Shown: positions 1 through 5,242 of the stretch, one piece after another
How positions within the stretch are numbered: position 1 is the first letter of the stretch
How the letters are laid out: every line of letters starts with the position of its first letter
From: Candidatus Zixiibacteriota bacterium
Lineage (GTDB): Bacteria > Zixibacteria > MSB-5A5 > JAUVRN01
DNA: 9,564 nucleotides
NCBI GenBank assembly: GCA_030597645.1
Contig: JAUVRN010000042.1
Location: 1 to 9,564, forward strand
Direction: 5' to 3'
Notes under the pieces: model-generated
The model's database searches: none
The model's input: only the letters and a program-made list of their open reading frames with translations
What the model was told of the DNA's origin: nothing
Program-made: the position numbers and the translations under genes

Positions 1-226
1 CACCCAGCGAGTCCACGAGGGTGTCGATCATCGTGTCTTTGATCTCGACCGGGGGTACGTCCATGACCTCGTAGAATCGCAGTCCTGGAACCACCGAGTA
101 GTGGTAGGGGGCCACGTCGGTCGGCAGGCCGGTGTCCTCGGGTGCCGTAGGCGAACTGCAGGCCCCCATGGCGCGGGCTACAAGGAATAGCGCTCCCAGG
201 GCCAGATTTCGGGCGGTCATCTTCAT
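1..226 (-). CDS. Probable lipoprotein, 5' part only (runs off left edge)
   Basis: An open reading frame of 75 codons enters from the right and leaves the window at base 1 with no stop. The N-terminus is a short basic start (MKMTARN), a hydrophobic stretch, then AMGACSS. This looks like a lipobox with the modified cysteine at about residue 23, so export and lipid anchoring are likely. After it comes a Pro/Thr/Asp-rich linker and the start of a mature domain (around PYHYSVVPGLRFYEV) that I do not recognise. Two in-frame ATGs compete, at 226 and 220, and neither has a good ribosome site. The 226 start gives the more usual Lys near the N-terminus. It lies 106 bp downstream of the barrel gene on the same strand and may be co-transcribed with it. 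An alternative is a non-lipidated secreted protein, because the lipobox is not textbook (Met at -3). Confidence 0.6.
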   Translation of the reverse strand, partial: MKMTARNLALGALFLVARAMGACSSPTAPEDTGLPTDVAPYHYSVVPGLRFYEVMDVPPVEIKDTMIDTLVDSLG

Positions 227-276
227 CTCAGTATATCTGACCCCCGAGACCCGGTCCACTATTCCCGAAGACAGTC

Positions 277-312
277 AAAAAGCTGTGTCGTAGCCGGTTA
301 CCCCTCGCCGGC
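277..312 (-). terminator. Weak terminator-like hairpin after the 448-aa barrel gene
   Basis: Read on the minus strand, GCCGG (312-308) can pair with CCGGC (297-293) around a 10-nt loop. A run of five T follows about 11 nt later (281-277). The stem is short and the T run is displaced, so termination here would be poor. A separate palindrome, TCCTGG-C-CCAGGA, sits at 318-330 immediately after the stop codon. Read-through into the lipoprotein gene remains possible. Confidence 0.2.
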
Positions 313-332
313 CAGCGTCCTGGCCCAGGATG

Positions 333-1679
333 CTAGCTGAAGCCATAGGCCGCTGTGACCAGGATGCGCGTCCGGGTATACCGCTCGTCGAACCCCCACA
401 CCGGGTTGGAGCCACGCCACTCAGACAGCGACGCGCCCACGTCGAGGGACATGACCCGGTCGAAGACGAAGCCGATGCCGGCGGAATACGTGAGGCGGTC
501 GTCGACGATGAGGTGGTCCTCGTAGGGAACCGTCGCGTAGCGTCTGCCGCCACGAAAACTGATCGCCCGCTGGAACATGGCCAGCTCAGCGCCTACGCCC
601 ACCGCCAGCTCGTCGGCGTAAAAGAGCCGAAGCGAGTCGTTATACTGCGACAGGAACGAATCGGTGTATTCGAGCTGTGACCAGTCGGTGTAGCTGGCGT
701 CTCCGGTGACGCGCAGGCCTCCCAGGCCCAGTGACGCGCCCGCGGTGACGGTCAGCGGTACCTTGAGTTTGCGTGTGGTGGCTTCCGTGTACTGCGTCGG
801 TGTGCCGAGGTCTCTGGTTTCGGTGACCAGCCGGTCCGTATCGATCGTGTATGTGACCGGTGATCGCAGGATGCCGCCGATGGCCAGCATAGGCCCCGGC
901 TGCCACAGGAAGCTGGCATGACCACCCCAGCCGCGCATGGTCTCTCTGCTGGTCGTCGAGATATCCCAGCGCACCGGGATCGCGGGGTTGGAGCCTTCGA
1001 AGCGCAGGCCGCTGAATGTCGTGCGACTGGTAAAGTCGAGCGAGCCGTAGTAGTACACGCCGGCCGCACCCACCATGACGTGTGGCGACAGTTTGCCGCC
1101 GGCACCGAACTGCCAGGCGCGCACCACACCGCGCTGATCGTCGCTGAACTCGTAGTCGTGGATCTCCTCGGTCGTGGTCGAATCGAGAACATCTACGAAG
1201 TCGCCGGGTGCAAAGGTCAGGTCACCCACCAGAACACGGTCCATGTTGTACACAACGGCCATGCCCATGCCCAGCGCCCAGTCGGATGCCCCATTCTTTA
1301 GCGGGATGGCCAGGTACGCCGACCCGAGCCGGGTGGCTGTCAGTAGCGCACTGGTGCTGTCGACGGTGGGGGGCGGAGCCGCCGGCGCGGCCGTGAGGTC
1401 CAGCGATTCGCCTTCGATACGATTGTAGTCGACTTCCGTCTGGATCTCCGTGCGGCCGAGGCGTGCCAGCGCGGCCGGGTTGTACCAGAGCGCCGACGCG
1501 TCCTGCACCATCGTGGTGTACGCGCCGCCCAGGGCCACCGAACGGGCGTGGTGCAGGGAATAGCTGCCCGCGATCGGCTCGTAGAATTGAGCCCCGATGA
1601 GATCAAACGTCTGAGCGGATGCCCCGCCTGCGAGTGCATACAGCAGCGTGGCGACGGCTGGCCAAGCTTTCCAGTTCAC
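333..1679 (-). CDS. PorV/FadL-like outer-membrane beta-barrel protein
   Basis: The protein has 448 residues from a GTG start at 1679. The start is fixed by a GGAGG ribosome site (1690-1686) six bases upstream. A longer frame from 1718 would put basic residues before the signal peptide and is less likely. Residues 1-22 form a signal peptide ending ASA|Q. Residues about 45-65 carry ARSVALGGAYTTM and then DASALWYNPAALA, the N-terminal signature of the FadL/TodX and PorV-type family (an 'Asn-Pro-Ala' turn after an early Gly-rich strand). The rest alternates polar and aromatic residues as in a transmembrane barrel and ends ILVTAAYGFS. FadL proteins move hydrophobic substrates across the outer membrane; PorV-type members serve type IX secretion. 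Which applies here cannot be told, since no por or gld genes are in view. It follows another barrel gene on the same strand after a 210-bp gap. Confidence 0.78.
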   Translation of the reverse strand: MNWKAWPAVATLLYALAGGASAQTFDLIGAQFYEPIAGSYSLHHARSVALGGAYTTMVQDASALWYNPAALARLGRTEIQTEVDYNRIEGESLDLTAAPAAPPPTVDSTSALLTATRLGSAYLAIPLKNGASDWALGMGMAVVYNMDRVLVGDLTFAPGDFVDVLDSTTTEEIHDYEFSDDQRGVVRAWQFGAGGKLSPHVMVGAAGVYYYGSLDFTSRTTFSGLRFEGSNPAIPVRWDISTTSRETMRGWGGHASFLWQPGPMLAIGGILRSPVTYTIDTDRLVTETRDLGTPTQYTEATTRKLKVPLTVTAGASLGLGGLRVTGDASYTDWSQLEYTDSFLSQYNDSLRLFYADELAVGVGAELAMFQRAISFRGGRRYATVPYEDHLIVDDRLTYSAGIGFVFDRVMSLDVGASLSEWRGSNPVWGFDERYTRTRILVTAAYGFS

Positions 1680-1774
1680 CTTATACCTCCGGGTAAATCC
1701 AGGTCCGGTTCCATGCATGTAGCTGCCGGCTCAGCTGTGCGGGATACTGCGATCGGGGGATGAGTCAGATCAAT

Positions 1775-1814
1775 GCACACGTCCGAGGGGTGCCTCGGGC
1801 ACCACGGCGTGTGC
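1775..1814 (-). repeat. Strong intergenic hairpin between two barrel genes
   Basis: The 210-bp gap between the two outer-membrane genes (1680-1889) holds an almost continuous 16-bp stem. GCACACG (1775-1781) pairs with CGTGTGC (1808-1814), CCG (1783-1785) with CGG (1805-1807), and GGTGCC (1789-1794) with GGCACC (1798-1803), with TCG as the loop. No T run follows on either strand, so it is not a normal intrinsic terminator. It could be a Rho-assisted stop, an mRNA-processing or stabilising stem, or part of the leader of the 448-residue gene, whose start is about 95 nt downstream. The remainder of the gap shows no convincing gene. A weak TATATC (minus strand, 1821-1816) could be a -10 element. 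Confidence 0.5.
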
Positions 1815-1889
1815 CGATATACTTTCTGATAACCTGCAAACACCACATCACGTCCTCACCCGGCCCGGCTCAGGACTCCAGCCTCTGGG

Positions 1890-2714
1890 CTAGAACTCCT
1901 GCAAGTATACTATACGCACTTGTCGCCCGATATTGTCAACATTCTTGATATTCTGGGTGAGATTGCTCAGAATGAACTCAAGAACGAGTTGCCGTGAGTA
2001 TTCCCAGCGGATAGCCATGTTCAAGAATCCCCGGCCCTTACCCACCGGTGACCCCGACTGGTTGTCGTTGAGCCCCAGGGTGTACTCGACCAGGAGGGAT
2101 ATCTCGTGGTTGTAGTGGATGTCCCAGCCCAGGAATGCATCGGGGCCCTGCTCCCCGTCTCCGTCCTCGAACGAGTAATTGACCCCGCCGTGGAATCCGG
2201 TAGCGATGTTCAGCGTGTAGAAATTCTTGGAGATGACGGCATAGGCCCCTTTGGACTTGATGACATACCGGCTCACCGAATCAATCCACGGTCCGTAGCC
2301 CTGGTCGTCGTACCCGACGGCGATCGCGGGGACCTTGTACTTTTCTTCGAGTAGCTGCAGCTTGAGTTGGAAACCGACGCGATCGTTCCACACGGGATCG
2401 CTGGCCCCGAGAAAACTCTCGGCTCCGTAGCTCACCCCGATCAGAAATCGATTGGCAAGACCGATGCTGGTCGAGCCAAGCACCCCGCCGTCACCGAATG
2501 CCCAGAGCGTGATGTCGAAGTGACCGCGCGGCAGGGTGGAAGCGGTAGGGGCCGTAATCAGGTAGCGCGGAGGCGGTGCGAAATCACCCGGCCGTGCGCC
2601 GGGATAGCGCGAGTCGATGTCGCGCGGTTCGTCCTCGTGGTACTGTGACCACGCGGGCAACGACCATGTAAGTACACACAGAATGCACAACACGAGGCAG
2701 GTGCGGATAGACAC
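1890..2714 (-). CDS. Predicted outer-membrane beta-barrel protein (YjbH-like)
   Basis: The protein has 274 residues and starts at GTG 2714, preceded by a very strong ribosome site (AAGGAGGAGG, 2731-2722). Residues 1-23 are a signal peptide ending PAWS|Q. The mature part opens with an acidic, proline-rich segment. It continues with LITAPTASTLPRGHFDI and repeated amphipathic strands with aromatic girdles, and ends VYLQEF. A terminal Phe preceded by alternating hydrophobics is the classic BAM-recognition end of outer-membrane barrels. The segment around LPRGHFDITLWAFGDGGVLGSTSIGL reminds me of the YjbH/exopolysaccharide-associated barrel group, but this is recognition of style, not a proven match. 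It sits between an intrinsic terminator upstream (2844-2868) and the second barrel gene downstream, so it likely starts its own transcription unit from within 2715-2843. No clear promoter is visible there. Confidence 0.7.
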   Translation of the reverse strand: MSIRTCLVLCILCVLTWSLPAWSQYHEDEPRDIDSRYPGARPGDFAPPPRYLITAPTASTLPRGHFDITLWAFGDGGVLGSTSIGLANRFLIGVSYGAESFLGASDPVWNDRVGFQLKLQLLEEKYKVPAIAVGYDDQGYGPWIDSVSRYVIKSKGAYAVISKNFYTLNIATGFHGGVNYSFEDGDGEQGPDAFLGWDIHYNHEISLLVEYTLGLNDNQSGSPVGKGRGFLNMAIRWEYSRQLVLEFILSNLTQNIKNVDNIGRQVRIVYLQEF

Positions 2715-2843
2715 TTTCTCCCCTCCTCCTTAGAAAAGTCTATCGCCGATTCGCGGCCAACCTAGCCTGTCGGGCCCATCGTCGCAAGGTGTTTTTGGCC
2801 GCGCGCGACCCGGCTGCGGGCCGCGTGATTCTGTACTACACAC

Positions 2844-2868
2844 AAAAAAAGCCCCGCCATCTGGCGGG
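2844..2868 (-). terminator. Rho-independent terminator downstream of HU gene
   Basis: On the minus strand CCCGCC (2868-2863) pairs perfectly with GGCGGG (2858-2853) around an AGAT loop. GC and seven consecutive T (2850-2844) follow. This is a textbook intrinsic terminator. It ends the transcript coming from the HU gene, 114 nt past its stop codon, and the structured stretch in between. Confidence 0.88.
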
Positions 2869-2877
2869 TCCCAAGCG

Positions 2878-2971
2878 GTTGCGATCGTTTTACAATCGCG
2901 CCGGTCGGAACGTGGGGCGACCGATGGACCGCGAGGAACAACACATGTCCTCGCCGGCGCGATCACGCAAC
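2878..2971 (-). ncRNA. Candidate structured RNA / HU 3'UTR (three-way junction)
   Basis: Between the HU stop codon and its terminator the sequence can fold almost completely. An outer helix pairs GTTGCG (2878-2883) with CGCAAC (2966-2971). A second helix pairs ATCGCGC (2895-2901) with GCGCGAT (2957-2963). Enclosed are two hairpins: CGGTCG/CGACCG (2902-2907 with 2918-2923, 10-nt loop) and GCGAGGA/TCCTCGC (2931-2937 with 2948-2954, 10-nt loop). A terminator with a poly-T tail lies just downstream on the minus strand, which favours that strand. It could be a 3'UTR-derived small RNA, a stability element for HU mRNA, or an upstream element of the 274-residue barrel gene. I recognise no known family. 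All pairings were found by eye, without an energy calculation. Confidence 0.4.
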
Positions 2972-2981
2972 GATGCGAAAG

Positions 2982-3281
2982 CTACTTCTTCGGCGGTGAG
3001 ATCGCGTCCTTGGCGGCCTTGGCCACGCGGAACTTCACGACGGTCTTGGCCGGAATCTTGAGCGGTTCACCCGTCTGCGGATTGCGACCCATGCGTGCTT
3101 TCCGCTGACTCTTGACGAGTTTGCCAATGCCCGGAAGCGTGAACTGACCGGCCTTCTTCGTCTCCGAGATCGCCGTCTTGGCCAGGCGGTCCAGAATCTC
3201 TGCTGACGCGGCCTTGGTGAGCTCACATTTGTCGGCGAGAAGTGCTACGATCTGCGCCTTGGTCATCGGTTTCGTTGGCAT
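2982..3281 (-). CDS. hup: HU-family histone-like DNA-binding protein
   Basis: The protein has 99 residues, close to the usual 90-100 of HU/IHF proteins. The start at ATG 3281 follows GGAGG with a six-base spacer (AACAAC); upstream in-frame codons lack a ribosome site. The N-terminal helices contain TKAQIVALLADKCELTKAAS and the turn ends FTLPGIGKLV. The arm carries the family signature GRNPQTGEPLKIPAKTVVKF, including the Pro that intercalates into the minor groove. The tail AISPPKK is short and basic. HU-type proteins dimerise and bend DNA to organise the nucleoid and assist promoter architecture. The gene stands alone, divergent from the sigma-54 activator gene, with a likely promoter at 3348-3375 and an intrinsic terminator at 2844-2868. 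Bending proteins of this family assist sigma-54 activation elsewhere, so the neighbourhood may be meaningful, but that is inference. Confidence 0.95.
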   Translation of the reverse strand: MPTKPMTKAQIVALLADKCELTKAASAEILDRLAKTAISETKKAGQFTLPGIGKLVKSQRKARMGRNPQTGEPLKIPAKTVVKFRVAKAAKDAISPPKK

Positions 3282-3324
3282 GTTGTTCCTCCTACTGGGT
3301 TTGCCCTTGGGTGTTCCGTCCTCT

Positions 3325-3414
3325 GAAACACCAGTGTTCATCGAAGGAATCAATGGTCTGTCCAAATGTTGTCAAGTCAGAAATCGTTTTTTTATGCATG
3401 GACACTGGTTTTTC
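3325..3414. repeat. 17-nt imperfect inverted repeat flanking the HU promoter
   Basis: GAAACACCAGTGTTCAT at 3325-3341 recurs on the opposite strand at 3414-3398 as GAAAAACCAGTGTCCAT, 15 of 17 bases identical. The arms are 56 bp apart and bracket the best HU promoter candidate. The left arm also contains a small palindrome, AACAC-CA-GTGTT (3327-3338). The layout suits two operator sites for one dimeric regulator, perhaps with DNA looping, serving one or both divergent genes. Confidence 0.4.
3348..3375 (-). promoter_or_regulatory. Predicted sigma-70-type promoter of the HU gene
   Basis: On the minus strand a perfect -35 box TTGACA (3375-3370) is followed after 16 bp by TTGATT (3353-3348), a weak -10 with three of six consensus bases. 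Transcription would begin near 3341, leaving a leader of about 60 nt before the HU start. On the other strand the same bases give TTGTCA (3369-3374), which with TATGCA (3393-3398) could make a weak back-to-back promoter for the activator gene. Confidence 0.4.
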
Positions 3415-3423
3415 ATGAATGGG

Positions 3424-3544
3424 CGATTCGGCTACTGCGGACCCGGTGACCGCCCGCCCGGCCGATTCGGCTACCGTCGACCCGACGACCGACCCGCCGA
3501 CCGACCCGGCGACCGACTCGGCGACCCGGCGACCCGGCGACCGC
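3424..3544 (+). repeat. GACC-rich tandem-repeat tract upstream of the activator gene
   Basis: Two imperfect copies of a 39-bp unit begin with the identical 12-mer CGATTCGGCTAC at 3424 and 3463. The second copy runs into three 12-mers (GACCGACCCGCC, GACCGACCCGGC, GACCGACTCGGC; 3487-3522) and two exact 8-mers (GACCCGGC; 3523-3538). The tract ends 14 bp before the earliest possible start of the activator gene. It looks like slippage-prone, low-complexity leader DNA. Open frames across it give repetitive peptides and I do not call a gene. It might be length-variable and so tune expression of the downstream gene. Confidence 0.6.
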
Positions 3545-3557
3545 TGGACCTTCGGTT

Positions 3558-5162
3558 GTGTCCCGAATCGCGGCACGGTATCTTGACGGCACGGCACCAG
3601 AACACGTAATCGTGGAATCCAGAGACCATATTATCGATCAGCTGTCCCACGATAAGCTCGGGCAGCTCTGCGAACTCTCGCGCATCATCAGCGGCTCCAG
3701 GGAGCTGGAGCGGGTGCAGAGCGCCATTCTGGTCGGTGCTATGGCGTTGTGCGAGGCTGATTATGGCTCAATTCAGCTATTTGAACGGGATGGCGCCGGG
3801 GCCGTGCACCTGGATCGGTGGGAGGGCAGTCTCGAAGGCGATGTCGCGTTGCGCTGTGACAGCCTGGTGGCGCCCTGGGTGGCTGGCCATGGAGTGCCGC
3901 TGCGGTGCGATGACCTGTCCACCGATCCCCGATTTGCCGGTACATCCGGGAGAATGGAGCAGCCCACGGCAGTGCTGGCCGTCCCGATTCTGCACAGCCA
4001 TGAGCTCATCGGCGTGCTGATTCTGGGTCGCCCCACGGCACGGCCGTTCGACGATGAGGCCGAGAAGTGGATCATCATCGTGGCGGAACTGGCCTCATCG
4101 GTCATTTTCAGCATCCGGCACCTCAGGTTGATCACCGAAGAAAACCGCCGCCTCAAAGGCATGCTGGCACACGGCGGCGAACTGGGAGGCATCATCGGCC
4201 GCTCGCCCGCCTGGCACCAGGTATGTACCGTGCTGCGCAACGTCTCACCTTCAGAGGCCCGGGTGCTCCTGCTCGGTGAGTCGGGCACAGGCAAGGAGAT
4301 GTGCGCCCGGGCGGTACACGATCTGTCCGCCCGGCGTGACGGTCCCTTCGTGGCCGTCAACTGTGCGGCCATGCCCGAGCAACTGGCCGAAAGCGAACTG
4401 TTCGGGTACGTCAGGGGCTCCTTTACCGGAGCCACTGCTGACCGTCACGGTCTCTCCAAGGAAGCGGACGGCGGCACCCTCTTCCTCGACGAAGTGGGAT
4501 CGGCTTCGTCACAGGTGCAGTCTTCTCTGCTGCGTGCCATCCAGGAAGGAGAGATTCGGCCTGTCGGCTCCACGGTGCCCCAGAAGGTCGATGTGCGGCT
4601 CATCTGTGCAACGAGTTGCAATCTCGAGGAGATGGTGGAGAAGGGGACATTTCGGAAGGACTTGTATTTTCGCATCAACGTGGTCGCCCTTTCGCTGCCA
4701 CCTCTGCGTGAGCGACATGAGGACATATCGCTTCTCGCGCACGAATTCCTGGGGCGCTACGCCTCAAGGAACACCCGGCAGCTCAAGGGGATAGCGCCTG
4801 CGGCCCTGGTCGCACTGGAAGGCTACGAGTGGCCGGGCAATGTGCGCGAACTGGAAAACGCTATCGAGCACGCGGTCCTGTTCACACCTCCAGAATCGGA
4901 ATACGTGCCGGTGACGGCGCTCCCTGCGCGGGTCATCTCCGGCACCGGATCGGATCCGATTCCGGCTGATCACGACGGTCTTGGGCTCGATCGGATGCTC
5001 TCTCTCTACGAGCGGGAAATCGTCAAGTCCGCGCTCGTGCGCTGCGCCTGGAATCAGAGTGAGACGGCCAGGCTGCTGGGCGTATCCGAAAAACGCATCC
5101 GTAATCGCATCAAGGAGTTCGATCTCAAATCGGAGCGCGATCATGCCGCCTCCGGCGGCTGA
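3558..5162 (+). CDS. Sigma-54 enhancer-binding activator, GAF-AAA+-Fis HTH
   Basis: The protein has 534 residues from GTG 3558, or 516 from GTG 3612. Neither start has a clear ribosome site and the true start is uncertain. A GAF sensor domain spans about 45-185, then a charged linker and a sigma-54 AAA+ domain (about 211-440). The AAA+ domain has Walker A GESGTGKE (240-247), the sigma-54-contacting L1 loop GSFTGA (287-292), Walker B GGTLFLDE (305-312), arginine region FRKDLYFR (365-372) and sensor II WPGNVRELENAI (425-436). A Fis-type helix-turn-helix (SETARLLGVSEKRIRNRI, 501-518) binds enhancer DNA. There is no receiver domain, so a ligand or redox signal at the GAF domain, not phosphorylation, probably controls it. 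The L1 loop has Ser where most family members have Ala. A GCCGCC-TCC-GGCGGC hairpin covers the last codons (5145-5159). The likely target is the adjacent phosphatase gene. Confidence 0.93.
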   Translation: MSRIAARYLDGTAPEHVIVESRDHIIDQLSHDKLGQLCELSRIISGSRELERVQSAILVGAMALCEADYGSIQLFERDGAGAVHLDRWEGSLEGDVALRCDSLVAPWVAGHGVPLRCDDLSTDPRFAGTSGRMEQPTAVLAVPILHSHELIGVLILGRPTARPFDDEAEKWIIIVAELASSVIFSIRHLRLITEENRRLKGMLAHGGELGGIIGRSPAWHQVCTVLRNVSPSEARVLLLGESGTGKEMCARAVHDLSARRDGPFVAVNCAAMPEQLAESELFGYVRGSFTGATADRHGLSKEADGGTLFLDEVGSASSQVQSSLLRAIQEGEIRPVGSTVPQKVDVRLICATSCNLEEMVEKGTFRKDLYFRINVVALSLPPLRERHEDISLLAHEFLGRYASRNTRQLKGIAPAALVALEGYEWPGNVRELENAIEHAVLFTPPESEYVPVTALPARVISGTGSDPIPADHDGLGLDRMLSLYEREIVKSALVRCAWNQSETARLLGVSEKRIRNRIKEFDLKSERDHAASGG

Positions 5163-5197
5163 GCCACGCGGTCCGCGCAAGGTAACCTCAGCAACTT

Positions 5198-5213
5198 TGG
5201 CCGGCCTGTCGCG
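5198..5213 (+). promoter_or_regulatory. Candidate sigma-54 (-24/-12) promoter of the phosphatase gene
   Basis: TGGCCGGCCTGTCGCG aligns with the sigma-54 consensus TGGCACG-N4-TTGCW. It keeps the invariant GG (5199-5200) and GC (5211-5212) at the required 10-bp spacing, plus the leading T, the C after GG, the seventh G and the first T of the -12 block. Mismatches are at CA (here CG) and at one T of TTGC. Transcription would begin near 5224, just ahead of the GGAG ribosome site (5232-5235 region) and ATG 5243. In GC-rich DNA such matches arise by chance. The support is its position between a sigma-54 activator gene and the next gene. Confidence 0.35.
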
Positions 5214-5242
5214 TATGTCAGGTTGACCATTGGAGTGGAACC

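Noticed and set aside
2730..2966. Short minus- and plus-strand frames between the barrel gene and HU
   Set aside because: They run across the terminator and the folded element, lack ribosome sites and have no recognisable motif.
3292..3597. Minus-strand frame encoding a repetitive VAES/GS-rich peptide
   Set aside because: The peptide repetition merely mirrors the DNA tandem repeats at 3424-3544. It would overlap the HU promoter and has no ribosome site.
3773..4435. 220-codon open frame on the minus strand
   Set aside because: It is antisense to the GAF and Walker A region of the activator gene, with Arg/Ser-rich low-complexity translation typical of a shadow frame.
4276..4794. 172-codon plus-strand frame inside the activator gene
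   Set aside because: It is out of frame with intact AAA+ motifs of the real gene and has Arg/Cys/Ser-rich composition.
5145..5159. GCCGCC-TCC-GGCGGC hairpin at the activator stop codon as a terminator
   Set aside because: It lies within the coding end and has no T run; kept only as a remark on the gene.
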